The translations under genes and the position numbers were made by a program. From assembly GCA_000482145.1 (NCBI GenBank), contig AUXH01000090.1, positions 1 to 43,453 of the forward strand: 43,453 nucleotides of DNA, written 5' to 3'. This DNA comes from Strigomonas culicis. Taxonomy: Eukaryota > Euglenozoa > Kinetoplastea > Trypanosomatida > Trypanosomatidae. Position 1 is the stretch's first letter. Each line of letters starts with the position of its first letter. A model generated the notes under the pieces. It saw only the letters and a program-made list of their open reading frames with translations, searched no databases and was not told where the DNA came from. Below are positions 18,591-27,636 of this stretch, piece by piece.

Positions 18591-20801
18591 ATGATGGATT
18601 TTGAAAATGAATCACCACCGTTTGTAGAGGATGAGGCTAGCCTTAGCCACACCGACTCGGCCTCGGACGAGTGCGGGGTGCGTGGCGCGACGCTGCTAGG
18701 GCGGCCGACGCGCCTCAGCTACGGCGCGGACAGCGATGCGGACGACCACGCGCATGACGGCAGCGCTATGGGCTACGACGACGCGCCAGACCCCCTCTAC
18801 GCCAAGTCGCGCCAGACGATGAGTGCGCTGTTCAGCCGCGTGGAGTCCAACAGCGAGGCGCCGCGCGCGTCGCCGGAGGGCCGCCGCGCCGTTGTGATGG
18901 ACGCGCCGCCCGCCGCGCGGCGAGCGCCGGACAGCGGCCCCGCCGACGCACCGCTGGGTCCGGCGGTGCAGTCCTTCGCGGTGCACGCGTTCGATGCTGT
19001 GAGGCGGTCCTTCTGCGGCTGCGCGGAGCTCACCCTCCACGCACCCGCACCCGCGCCGGCGGAGGGCGCCGGCGGCGCCGTGCTGCTGCTGCGCACGGCG
19101 ACCCATGGGCTGCGCCTGCGGCTGGCCCTGGCGGAGCACAGCGTGGTGCTGGACGTGCGGCCGGACTCCGCCCAGCACGCCTCGGTCGTCTTCACCGCGG
19201 GCGACCCCGCGGAGCTGCGCTGGACGCTCATGTTCCGCTGCCGCGCGCTCGTAGAGGAGTGCGTGGCGCTGTGCGCGCTCTACGGGAGTCTCCACGGGAT
19301 CTCTGCACCCCTGCTGCCGCGCGCCGCCCCCGTGCCGTGGGTCGAGCACACGCCGTGGCACCCCACCGCCTACACCCGCGACGAGCTGCACCTGGCGGGG
19401 CCGCCGCCGCCGCCCGCGGAGGACGGCGGCGCGGTGCGGCTGCAGCTGTGCTGGACGCTGTGGCGGCTGGCCCCCCTCGCGCCCGGCTCCCCCTGCCTCA
19501 CCGTCGCGCAGCGGCTCAGCGAGGTGCCGCGCGAGTCGCCCCACACGGTGGCGGCGGCGCGCGCGGCCGCCCTCGGCCCCGTGGCGGCCTGCCTGCGCGC
19601 GCTGCACGTCGGCGCGCCGTGTGTGGTGCGGCTCACGTCGGCGCAGCTGCGGCCCGTCCTTGACCTGCAGCTGGACGGCCAGCAGCACCTCCTCTGGTAC
19701 GTGGCGCTGGTGGCGCGGGAGCCGCCGCCGCCGCCGCCCGCGGCGGTCGTGACGCACCCCACGGCGCGCATCGGCGACGGCGGCGCGGACAGCGCGCGCG
19801 CGGTGGAGCGGCTGCAGCGGCAGATGACGGTGGTGGAGGAGAAGATGGCGTCCGAGGACCAGCGGCACGCGCTGCTCCGCCTCCTGTTGGAGGAGCAGAC
19901 GCGGCAGATCGAGAGGATGATCCGGCAGCAGCTGGGGACGGCGCCGCGCGACGTGGACGTGTGCGACGCCGCCGCGGACCGCGACACGCTCCTCGCCTCT
20001 GTCGAGCGCTACCGCCGCCTGTACGAGGAGGCGAGCGAGAGCTACCGCCAGTCGCTGGAGGCCCTCAACACGTATGCGCAGCGCGCCGACGCCGCGGAGC
20101 AGAATGCGCGGGTCCTGCAGCACGCGGCTGACACGCGCGTGGCGGAGCTGCGGGAGCAGATGCGACTGCAGCGCGTCGAGGCGGACGTCGCGCTGCGGAA
20201 GGAGTACGACCGCGCCTACGAGGAGGGGCGGCGCCGCGGCGCCGACGACGGGCACGAGGCGGGCTACCGCGTGGGGCACCAGGAGGCCTCGCACGCGCTG
20301 TCCGTGCAGCCCGGCGCCGTCGCACTGCAGCACGCGCTGGAGGCGCAGGTGCTCGCTCTGCAGTCGGACCTGACCCGCGCGCGCGAGGAGGCCGCCGCGC
20401 AGCAGCGGCGCGCGCGGGAGGAGGTCGCCGTCCTGCAGCAGCTCTGCGGGCGGGCGCCGGTCGCCCCGCCGGCCGCCGCGCGCCCCGTGCGGGCCCTGAA
20501 GCGTTCACTCAACCGCGTGTACACGAGCGTGGAGGAGCAGGTGCAGGCCCATGTGGCACACCAGGGCGCGCCCGCGGCCGCGACGGCGGCGGCCGATTAC
20601 TTTCTGCAGTGCCTGTGTGAGGCCATCCAAGGCGAGGCGCGGCTCTTTTCGAGCGAGGCGGCGCGCGCGAGCGGCCCGCACACGCCCACGGCGGGAGAGG
20701 GCGAGACGCACACGTCGGGCGAGCGTGGCTCCGTCGTGGATGCGAAGACGACCGCCGCGCCGATGCCCGGGCTCAGCGCTTGTACGACTTTATCCTTATA
20801 G
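18591..20801 (+). CDS. Divergent FKBP15-like coiled-coil protein
   Basis: A 736-residue protein. A PH/WH1-like region (about 124-230) contains TATHGLRLRLALAEHSVVLD and ELRWTLMFRCRALVEECVAL. It is followed by a degenerate FKBP-like region (about 278-375; VRLQLCWTLWRLAP ... GPVAACLRALHVGAPCVVRL ... HLLWYVALVARE) and a long coiled coil (about 400-640; QRHALLRLLLEEQTRQIERM, SVERYRRLYEEASESYRQSL). This order and the local sequence pattern match FKBP15 (WAFL), an endosome/actin-associated protein. The FKBP-like segment lacks the aromatic pocket expected of an active prolyl isomerase, so it is probably structural. The coil contains a Gly-rich break (about 545-570). A TTG-initiated extension of three codons is not used; ATG at 18591 or 18594 is the start. 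Assignment is by architecture and remains tentative. Without it, this is a lineage-specific coiled-coil protein. Confidence 0.55.
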   Translation: MMDFENESPPFVEDEASLSHTDSASDECGVRGATLLGRPTRLSYGADSDADDHAHDGSAMGYDDAPDPLYAKSRQTMSALFSRVESNSEAPRASPEGRRAVVMDAPPAARRAPDSGPADAPLGPAVQSFAVHAFDAVRRSFCGCAELTLHAPAPAPAEGAGGAVLLLRTATHGLRLRLALAEHSVVLDVRPDSAQHASVVFTAGDPAELRWTLMFRCRALVEECVALCALYGSLHGISAPLLPRAAPVPWVEHTPWHPTAYTRDELHLAGPPPPPAEDGGAVRLQLCWTLWRLAPLAPGSPCLTVAQRLSEVPRESPHTVAAARAAALGPVAACLRALHVGAPCVVRLTSAQLRPVLDLQLDGQQHLLWYVALVAREPPPPPPAAVVTHPTARIGDGGADSARAVERLQRQMTVVEEKMASEDQRHALLRLLLEEQTRQIERMIRQQLGTAPRDVDVCDAAADRDTLLASVERYRRLYEEASESYRQSLEALNTYAQRADAAEQNARVLQHAADTRVAELREQMRLQRVEADVALRKEYDRAYEEGRRRGADDGHEAGYRVGHQEASHALSVQPGAVALQHALEAQVLALQSDLTRAREEAAAQQRRAREEVAVLQQLCGRAPVAPPAAARPVRALKRSLNRVYTSVEEQVQAHVAHQGAPAAATAAADYFLQCLCEAIQGEARLFSSEAARASGPHTPTAGEGETHTSGERGSVVDAKTTAAPMPGLSACTTLSL

Positions 20802-20983
20802 TGCTACATACCTATAACACAAAAACAACACCTACGAGACACGGACCCTGTTCCGCCGCGCCTCTAATGAGCAAGGCGGAGTTCGCACCTGTTCTCACAG
20901 GTAGAGAGAAGGGACAGAACAACAACAACAGAAAAAAAAAAGGGAACGCGAAAGAGATAAACAACTGTCTGTGTGTGTGCCGT

Positions 20984-21029
20984 TTGTCTTCATCCTACTC
21001 CATCTTTCTTTTCCTTCTTCTGTTCCTAG
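20984..21029 (+). promoter_or_regulatory. Polypyrimidine tract and splice acceptor for membrane protein gene
   Basis: T/C tract ending in CTGTTCCTAG (AG at 21028-21029), nine nt before the ATG at 21038. It places the start well inside the longer open frame that begins at 20780. Confidence 0.5.
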
Positions 21030-21037
21030 TCGCTACT

Positions 21038-22258
21038 ATGAAGGTGTGGTCTCTTTCCATTGCGACAGATGACCAGCTTCTCTTCCATTGCCACGTCGTG
21101 AAAACGGCGCGTCACTACGCTGTCATCGGTGGCGCGCTGCTGGTCCTGGCCCCGCTTCTCTACAGTGGGGTCTACAGGACCGCCCGCAGCCGCCGCGTGC
21201 CCTTCAGTGACTTCTTCACCTCTGTCTGCCCGCACACGGAGCCCTGCGGCGTGCACCACGTCCACGAGGAGGAGAGCCACGCGCCGTCCGTCGCCGCGAG
21301 CGCCGCCTCCGGCGCCGACGGAGCCGAGCGCCTGACGCACCCCAACCCAATCGTCGCGGCGGTCCTCCAGCGTGTCGGGGCGTCGGTGGAGCGCATGCAG
21401 TACGCGCCGACGAGCGCCTTTGCGCGCGACGTGGCGCGCACGGCCACGGCCACCTTCCTGTGGTTCTCCTCGGCGGCGCTCCTGCGGTCCTTCGTGGTAG
21501 ACCTTGTCAGTCACGCCGGCGCCTTCGCCGTGTGCCTGCTGCTGGACCGCCTGTCCGCGCTGGCGGCGGCAGACGACGACCGTGCGTGGCTTCCCGCGCT
21601 GCGGCGTTTGCTAGGGGCTGGCGCACTGTGTGTCTTGGCGCCCGCGGGCACCGACGGCGGCCGCCTCACGTGGTACCAGCTCTTCACCATCGCCACCTCG
21701 CTGGATAATCTGATCGACTGGTACGTGCCGAGCGTGCGCGGGGTGCGGGTGGCGGTGCGCTGCTTCCTCGCACCGGGGTGGACCGCGGTCTACCGCGTGC
21801 GGGGCGCCGGCCGCCCGTTCCCCGTCGATGTGGAGGTGTTTCTCTCGCGCCTGACGCCGTGCGGCCACGTCGCGCTCCATCTACTTGCGCAGCTCCAACA
21901 GGGGTGGGTCCCACGCGCCGTCCGCGGGGCGCTGCGCCGCGCGCGCCGCAGCGGCAGCGCCGACAGCGCGCACCGGCAGGCGGCGAACCCCCGCGTCCGC
22001 GGCACGGTGAGGCACCTGTGCGCGGTGTACCTGGTGGGGGCCGGAGCGTCCGCCATGGCGACCCGCCTTTCTTTCCTCGCGGGGCCGCTCCCCTCTGTGT
22101 GGCGGCAGCGGCTCTGGGTAGCGCCGGGCCCCGCGTTCTTTCTGCTCGGTGCCATGGATTGCGTGCCGCTGTGCTGTGGGCTCCGCGGCGCCGTGCAGCT
22201 CATCACCGGGGGGAGGGTCGGCGGCCAGTCTTTGAGAAAAGGGGCACGCGAGGCGTGA
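21038..22258 (+). CDS. Multi-pass membrane protein, unknown function
   Basis: I do not recognise this 406-residue protein. The hydrophobic segments are at about residues 24-46 (AVIGGALLVLAPLLYSGVY), about 145-178 (FLWFSSAALLRSFVVDLVSH and FAVCLLLDRLSAL), about 190-210 (LLGAGALCVLAPAGT), about 275-290 and about 325-395 (several weaker ones, including FLLGAMDCVPLCCGLRGAV). Hydrophilic loops are Arg/Ala-rich. The loop between the first two spans holds His, Glu and Ser clusters. An LFTIATSLDNLIDWYVPS block (about 219-236) is the most conserved-looking stretch. No signal peptide cleavage site is obvious. An organelle membrane protein (for example peroxin-like) is possible, but I could not match any family motif. 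The start is chosen from the splice acceptor at 21029; the open frame upstream is non-coding in composition. Confidence 0.75.
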   Translation: MKVWSLSIATDDQLLFHCHVVKTARHYAVIGGALLVLAPLLYSGVYRTARSRRVPFSDFFTSVCPHTEPCGVHHVHEEESHAPSVAASAASGADGAERLTHPNPIVAAVLQRVGASVERMQYAPTSAFARDVARTATATFLWFSSAALLRSFVVDLVSHAGAFAVCLLLDRLSALAAADDDRAWLPALRRLLGAGALCVLAPAGTDGGRLTWYQLFTIATSLDNLIDWYVPSVRGVRVAVRCFLAPGWTAVYRVRGAGRPFPVDVEVFLSRLTPCGHVALHLLAQLQQGWVPRAVRGALRRARRSGSADSAHRQAANPRVRGTVRHLCAVYLVGAGASAMATRLSFLAGPLPSVWRQRLWVAPGPAFFLLGAMDCVPLCCGLRGAVQLITGGRVGGQSLRKGAREA

Positions 22259-22335
22259 CCACCGCACGGGACGACACAGACACCGTGTGCTGCTCCAGTA
22301 GAGCAGCGGCATGTACCCAATTATCCTTCAACTTT

Positions 22336-22362
22336 TTGTTGTTGTTGTTGTTGTTGTTGTTT
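22336..22362. repeat. TTG trinucleotide microsatellite
   Basis: About eight tandem GTT/TTG units in the 3' flank of the multi-pass membrane protein gene. Confidence 0.9.
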
Positions 22363-22402
22363 GTTGTCGTCATCATTTATCTTTGTTGATGAATGGGACG
22401 CG

Positions 22403-22426
22403 AATCCCCGTACCAATTCCGTATGG
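22403..22426 (+). repeat. Left copy of 24-nt direct repeat
   Basis: Matches 22739-22762 at 22 of 24 positions; the only difference is an adjacent CG/GC swap. It bounds the left side of the structured block. Confidence 0.9.
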
Positions 22427-22601
22427 AAACCGCTTACCACTGAGATGAGTACGAGTGGGACTTACGGTCAGCACCCCGTATGGGGGAAGCACTAGGTGTT
22501 TTGGCAACATTACATCGGCTGCGGTCAACGGGACGGTGGTGCGTCGTGGCTAGGGAACCCGGGCCAATGACTCAACCCAGCACACCATCGAGTTACACGT
22601 G

Positions 22602-22665
22602 GTTACGTGTAGCATCACCTCACACAAGGACGTTTCGTGGCGGTAGGTGATGCTACACGAGTAAC
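22602..22665. other. Strong 19-bp stem-loop
   Basis: Arm GTTACGTGTAGCATCACCT (22602-22620) pairs with AGGTGATGCTACAC-GA-GTAAC (22645-22665): a 14-bp perfect core, a two-base bulge and five further pairs, closing a 24-nt loop. This is far beyond chance for a spacer of this size. Confidence 0.85.
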
Positions 22666-22738
22666 TGTCGATCGACTTACCGTCGGGGTCTTCCTCACGG
22701 GGCCAGTTGGTCGATAAATATCACATTTGAAAAAAAAA

Positions 22739-22762
22739 ATCCCCGTACCAATTCGCTATGGT
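22739..22762 (+). repeat. Right copy of 24-nt direct repeat
   Basis: Second copy of the repeat at 22403-22426, starting within the oligo-A run. Confidence 0.9.
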
Positions 22763-22920
22763 ATATGTACGCAACAGGTAGCTCTTACACGAATTGTTAT
22801 CTTAAACGAAGCAACTTCCTTTTCTCTCTCTCTATCTCTCTTCTTTTTTTTTTCCGTTGCTGTGTGTTTGTGTTTGCTAATTATCTGTCTCTCTTTCCTG
22901 GGTGAATGATTGTTTTTCTC

Positions 22921-22988
22921 TCCTCGCACTCCTTTTCTCTACTTGTGTTTATCTTCCTTTTTATCCTATCCTTTATTCTACACATTAG
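22921..22988 (+). promoter_or_regulatory. Candidate splice acceptor region for surface gene A1
   Basis: Extended T/C tract ending in ACATTAG at 22987-22988, about 180 nt before the ATG at 23172. GCAG at about 23165-23167, six nt from the ATG, is an alternative. Confidence 0.35.
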
Positions 22989-23171
22989 TTATCTTCTTTT
23001 CTTTTTGTGAATTGTTACTACTGATTTCAACAGTAAAAAGAACAAAGCAACACCAACAATAACAGTAAGAAAAACGGTGTCAACAAGCAGTTGCCTAGTT
23101 GCCTACTAACTACTCTTTTTATACACACACACATACACGCGCACATATATATTTACATCCATCGCAGGCCT

Positions 23172-24308
23172 ATGTCTGACGTCCATCGAGTGCGTGCACT
23201 CCTTGTGCTGCTGGCAGCGGCCCTGCTGCTCGCTTCTGCCCCGCACGTGAAGGCGGCCTGCGTGACCGGGGGCTCATCGTGCTGGCAGAACACCATCACG
23301 GGTATCACCGTAGGTGGCATGAACCCTGGTCTCGTCACGTCCTACGGCACCAACGGGTACAGCAGCCTCACCCTCTCCACGAAGACTTACAACGCGGGGG
23401 TTGCCGTGTGCAAGAACGCCGGGTACCTGCCCTACACGGACCAGGTGCCCAAGGTGGCTGGCACCGTCATCTTCGGCGACAGCGTCATTTCCTCGACCGG
23501 AAGCTTCTTTATCGGCGCGACCGCGGACGGCGATGCAGCGTCTTGCACCGAGGGCACGGAGAGCGGCAGCTCCGTTGGCGCGACCGGCTGGAGCAACAAC
23601 TGTTTCTACCGTTTCCTCGACGGCTTCTTCGACATGTACACCTACGTGACGCCGGCGGGCGCCTCGCTGCCGGGGACTGCCTTCTGGAAGGGCAACTACA
23701 TGTACATGTACAACTCGGGGGATGAAGCAAGCGTCCAGAGCCAGATGCTGAACGGCTTTGCCGGCTTCAACTGGGCGCCGGAGCTGGCGTACCCGCTCGG
23801 CCGGCTCTACCTAGCGGGGAAGGTGGACACTACCAACAGCCAGTACGTGGCGCGCTTCGACACCACCGCAACGCCGCTCACGGCCACGGATTCCTCGGGT
23901 GACGACATAAAGGGCCGCTTCCCGGGCGCCAACACGCTGGCCACTCTCTCCGCGCTCTGCATTGCGCAGATCTCGGCGTACGCCGACACGGGCGACCTAA
24001 GCATAACGCAGCCCACCTTTGTGCAGGGCTGGAAGGACCTGACGTGGCTGCAGAAGCGCTGGTACCTCCCCTTCATCCTCATCGCCGGCGCCATCCTGGG
24101 TATCCTCCTTGCCATTCTGATCATCTGCTGCACGAAGAAGGAGACGGTCGTCGAGCCGCTGTACCCACTGGTGATGCGCGAGCGCATCGGCAAGGGATAC
24201 ACGTACAGCGATGAGGAGGGCGAGATGGAAAAGAACCCCCTGGACGGCAAGCGCCGCGGGTCTGGCTTTAACGTCAACGGCGATATGGACAGCCAGGGGT
24301 ACATGTAA
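23172..24308 (+). CDS. Lectin-like type I surface membrane protein, family A copy 1
   Basis: A 378-residue protein. It has a signal peptide (residues 1-27, hydrophobic core RALLVLLAAALLLASAP, likely cleaved near VKA), an ectodomain of about 270 residues, one membrane span (about 297-320, ILIAGAILGILLAILII) ending in Cys-Cys, and a short cytoplasmic tail. The ectodomain has spaced cysteines (CVTGGSSCW, VCKNAGYL, SCTEG, NNCFYR, ALCIAQ) and blocks recalling a C-type-lectin fold (A-x-x-x-C-x-x-x-G-Y-L; FFIGATADGD; TAFWKG). It is almost identical to copy A2 at 25299 up to the membrane region. It differs mainly before the span (KVDTTNSQ versus KKDSDSN), at the span entry, and in the tail, which ends early here. 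An out-of-frame relic of the A2-type tail follows the stop. The start is the Met before the signal peptide. No ligand can be inferred. Confidence 0.85.
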   Translation: MSDVHRVRALLVLLAAALLLASAPHVKAACVTGGSSCWQNTITGITVGGMNPGLVTSYGTNGYSSLTLSTKTYNAGVAVCKNAGYLPYTDQVPKVAGTVIFGDSVISSTGSFFIGATADGDAASCTEGTESGSSVGATGWSNNCFYRFLDGFFDMYTYVTPAGASLPGTAFWKGNYMYMYNSGDEASVQSQMLNGFAGFNWAPELAYPLGRLYLAGKVDTTNSQYVARFDTTATPLTATDSSGDDIKGRFPGANTLATLSALCIAQISAYADTGDLSITQPTFVQGWKDLTWLQKRWYLPFILIAGAILGILLAILIICCTKKETVVEPLYPLVMRERIGKGYTYSDEEGEMEKNPLDGKRRGSGFNVNGDMDSQGYM

Positions 24309-25298
24309 TAACCTCTGGACTTCTGCACCTACCGCTGGAGGAGTGCGCTCAGTATTCGAGTTATCATCATGATGGCGACGCGGCCATGCTGCCATCGGCG
24401 CGCGGGATGGATGAAGAGCCGCGACGGCGGGGGGGAGATGATGACGCACAGGGCACGGTAAAGGGCGGCCGGCACCGTGACTCTCGGCGCAGCAAGAGCC
24501 GCGTGTCGACCAACACTTTCAGCGAGGTGGAGCTGTGACAGGGGGGCGAGCTCGAAGAACACAGGTGAGCTTGTGCGTTCGGACAGTGTCGGACAGATAG
24601 TACCTGTTTTTTTTTTAGCACTTTTGGTTCTTTCTTTCGTTCACTGTTTTGTTTTTCTTTTTTCTCTTTTTGCTTTGGTTTTCTTCTCTTTGCGTTTTTA
24701 ATAGCTTTACAAGAGAAATAGTAAGGAAAACAAAAATTGTTGTGAATGCCTGCGTTTACTTCTTGTTTTAAATACGGAAATGTAGGCCTTTTGTGTTTTA
24801 GTATGGTTAAAGTTAAGGAAAAAAATATTGTTTTTTGAGGATTCGTTAAACGAGAATAAAAAAAAGGAAGCGTAACAGCACTTTTATATATACACATTTT
24901 TGAAGGTAAAGTAAAATGGTATTGTTTATGTATGAGAAATTTTTTTCGTTTATTTCTTTCATTGTTTATTTCTTCTGTGCATTGTGGTTTTCATTGATTA
25001 TTCTTTTACTGTTTTCATACTAATTATTTACTGTCTTCAAAACAACAATAACAAAAACGGATATGCGCAATACAAATAATAATACTCTTGTTTCCTTTAT
25101 GCGTTACTCCTGATTCTCTGTTCAAACAATGTGCTACCCAGTATCTATGTACGTCTTCCTTCCCTCTTTTATGATCCTGTGTACCACCATGGAGAGAACA
25201 CAAGAAAAAAAAAAGACAAACAAACGACATTAACAGAAGAAAACCATTTGTTTTGATATACAACTATATACGTGCATATTTACATCATATCTCAACTT
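24309..25298. other. Intergenic region beginning with tail relic
   Basis: A spacer of about 1 kb. Its first 230 nt are a relic of surface-protein coding sequence (separate entry). The rest is AT-rich with T and A runs and no gene. Confidence 0.75.
24341..24538 (+). pseudogene. Relic of the family A cytoplasmic tail in the A1 3' UTR
   Basis: In a frame shifted relative to the A1 gene, this stretch encodes residues clearly homologous to the A2 tail: MLPSARGMDEEPRR then QGTVKGGRHRDSRRSKSR then VSTNTFSEVEL, corresponding to A2 about residues 400-450. The DNA match continues past the relic's own TGA (24536-24538), where A2 has CCG. The upstream part (about 24341-24385) is more diverged. It is therefore no longer translated as part of A1. 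It shows that A1 once had the long tail, or that the join was made by recombination or gene conversion. Confidence 0.8.
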
Positions 25299-26681
25299 AT
25301 GGCTGACATCCATCGAATGCGTGCACTCCTTGTGCTGCTGACGGCGGCGCTGCTGCTCGCTTCTGCCCCGCGCGTGAAGGCGGCCTGCGTGACCGGGGGC
25401 TCACCGTGCTGGCAGAACACCATCACGGGTATCACCTACGGTGGCATGAACCCTGGTCTCGTCACGTCCTACGGCACCAACGGGTACAGCAGCCTCACCC
25501 TCTCCACGAAGACTTACAACGCGGGGGTTGCCGTGTGCAAGAACGCCGGGTACCTGCCCTACACGGACCAGGTGCCCAAGGTGGCTGGCACCGTCATCTT
25601 CGGCGACAGCGTCATTTCCTCGACCGGAAGCTTCTTTATCGGCGCGACCGCGGACGGCGATGCAGCGTCTTGCACCGAGGGCACGGAGAGCGGCAGCTCC
25701 GTTGGCGCGACCGGCTGGAGCAACAACTGTTTCTACCGTTACCTCGACGGCTTCTTCGACATGTACACCTACGTGACGCCGGCGGGCGCCTCGCTGCCGG
25801 GGACTGCCTTCTGGAAGGGCAACTACATGTACATGTACAACTCGGGGGATGAAGCAAGCGTCCAGAGCCAGATGCTGAACGGCTTTGCCGGCTTCAACTG
25901 GGCGCCGGAGCTGGCGTACCCGCTCGGCCGGCTCTACCTAGCGGGCAAGAAGGACAGTGACAGCAACGTGGCGCGCTTCGACACCACCTCAACGCCACTC
26001 ACGGCCACGGATTCCTCGGGTGACGACATAAAGGGCCGCTTCCCGGGCGCCAACACGCTGGCCACTCTCTCCGCGCTCTGCATTGCGCAGATCTCGGCGT
26101 ACGCCGACACGGGCGACCTAAGCATAACGCAGCCCACCTTTGTGCAGGGCTGGAAGGACCTGACGTGGCTGCAGAAGTACTGGTACGTCCTCTACATCCT
26201 CATCGCCGGCGCCATCCTCGGTATCCTCCTTGCCATTCTGATCATCTGCTGCACGAAGAAGGAGACGGTTGTGGATCCTATGTATCCCTTGGTGCTGCGC
26301 GAGCGCGTCGGCAAGGCATACACGTACAGCGACAGCTACGATGACTACGTTCCCAGAAACCCCCTGGACGGCAAGCGCCAGGGCTGTGGCTTCAAGACGA
26401 GCACGCCGCAAACGCAACAAGCCGCTGGTATCTACACTAACAGTCGGAGGGGCACTCAGCATGGCAGCTATTTTGACGACGAGGACGAGGCCATGATGCC
26501 ATCTGCGCGCGGGATGGATGAAGAGCCGCGACGGCTGGGGGGAGGTGATGACGCACAGGGTACGGTAAAGGGCGGCCGGCACCGTGACTCTCGGCGCAGC
26601 AAGAGCCGCGTGTCGACCAACACCTTTAGCGAGGTGGAGCTGCCGCAGGGGGGCGAGATCAACGAAGAAAGCAACTTGTGA
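25299..26681 (+). CDS. Lectin-like type I surface membrane protein, family A copy 2
   Basis: A 460-residue paralogue of A1 with signal peptide (1-27), the same cysteine-bearing lectin-like ectodomain, a membrane span at about 294-318 (VLYILIAGAILGILLAILII) and Cys-Cys at the inner face, a plausible palmitoylation site. The cytoplasmic tail is long (about 140 residues): a Tyr-rich YTYSDSYDDY segment, an acidic FDDEDEAMM cluster, a basic Ser/Arg-rich RHRDSRRSKSR segment, and a Glu/Asn-rich end. These look like trafficking or phosphorylation elements. The DNA of the first two thirds is nearly identical to A1, including at silent positions, pointing to recent duplication or gene conversion. The homology begins only about 20 nt before the ATG, so upstream spacers have diverged. 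The start is the Met before the signal peptide; nine codons of open frame upstream are not needed. Confidence 0.87.
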   Translation: MADIHRMRALLVLLTAALLLASAPRVKAACVTGGSPCWQNTITGITYGGMNPGLVTSYGTNGYSSLTLSTKTYNAGVAVCKNAGYLPYTDQVPKVAGTVIFGDSVISSTGSFFIGATADGDAASCTEGTESGSSVGATGWSNNCFYRYLDGFFDMYTYVTPAGASLPGTAFWKGNYMYMYNSGDEASVQSQMLNGFAGFNWAPELAYPLGRLYLAGKKDSDSNVARFDTTSTPLTATDSSGDDIKGRFPGANTLATLSALCIAQISAYADTGDLSITQPTFVQGWKDLTWLQKYWYVLYILIAGAILGILLAILIICCTKKETVVDPMYPLVLRERVGKAYTYSDSYDDYVPRNPLDGKRQGCGFKTSTPQTQQAAGIYTNSRRGTQHGSYFDDEDEAMMPSARGMDEEPRRLGGGDDAQGTVKGGRHRDSRRSKSRVSTNTFSEVELPQGGEINEESNL

Positions 26682-27636
26682 ATCCTAAGAGCGTAGGATG
26701 GTTTTGATTTTCTTAATGTATGTTTGACAATTATTATTGTTTTTGAATGTGTATTGTATTTTCGCTCTTATTATCCTTTTAATTGCGTTACATTTTTTTT
26801 TCTTTGCACTTTTTTCTTTTTGGCCCCGAGTTGAAGTGGAGGAAAAAAAACTATTGGCGTTCATTTTATTTTCCTTTAAAGGAGTTTGTGAAAAAAAGCC
26901 GAATAGATGGAATAGAAGAAGAGAACAACCTCTCTTCGCTCATGCAGTGTGTACGGAAGCGCTGGATCTTCTTCGCTGCTTCACAGAAAAGTCTTCTTCC
27001 TTCTTTTCAAAAAAAAAAAAAGATGTCCACAATCACCTTTACCCGACGTCATGACAGAGAGTGTCCGAAGGTTGAATGGAAGGAGACCCTGTTCACGCAC
27101 AACGCAAGAGGTATTCATCAGCAATTAAGTAATTTTATACAGATCAAATAATAAACGAAACAAATGCGAAAACAACAATTTTTTTTTTCGTGATTCGTTT
27201 GTTGAAGATATTTTGTCTCTTGCCAGTGTATGAATGATGAGCAAACTGAATCGAGATAAAGCATATACCTCTCTCTTTTAATTCCCATTTACGGGGAGAA
27301 GTTTTTTTTTTTGCGTATAAGCGTGGTTAAAGTGTCAAAGGAAGGGAAAAAAGTTCATAATTCTCTTTTTTTTTTGTGTGTGTAAAACATTAATTTCCTT
27401 TTTCTAAAAAGTGAGTCTGTTTTCTTTTTCATTCTTTATGCTTCTACTTTTTACTGTTTAGTGTTGACTTTGCTATTTCTGAACACTATCTCTATGTATA
27501 TACGTGTATATCTTCTCCCCCAAAAAAGCCAATTTTTTTATTTTGCTATTATCTGTATTCGAAAAGAAAAAAAAGACAGAAGAAAACTAAATTAGATAAC
27601 GCGCAATACGAAAATGAAAATAAAAACGTTACTCAT

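Larger units (their letters stand above)
22403..22762. mobile_element. Putative degenerate retroposon or structured RNA block
   Basis: A block of about 360 bp, less T-rich than the surrounding spacer. It begins and ends with a 24-nt direct repeat (22403-22426 and 22739-22762; AATCCCCGTACCAATTC then CG or GC, then TATGG; 22 of 24 identical). The right copy is joined to an oligo-A run (22730-22739). Inside are a CCCCGTATGGGG palindrome (about 22474-22485) and a strong hairpin (22602-22665). An oligo-A end next to a flanking repeat is what target-primed retroposition (RIME/SIDER-like short non-LTR elements) leaves behind. However, the repeat is longer than the usual 12-bp target duplication, and I could not confirm the family's 5' signature. 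A truncated tandem of a structured RNA unit is the alternative. Confidence 0.35.
22259..23171. other. Intergenic region with TTG repeat and structured block
   Basis: This 0.9 kb spacer contains a TTG microsatellite (about 22336-22362), the unusual block described separately (22403-22762) and T/C-rich sequence from 22815 on that serves the first surface-protein gene. No protein-coding frame is convincing. Confidence 0.7.

Noticed and set aside
22403..22762. Reading the block as a tRNA, snRNA or spliced-leader RNA gene
   Set aside because: No T-loop or anticodon-arm pattern and no spliced-leader sequence was found; the hairpin does not fit a known small RNA that I can recognise.
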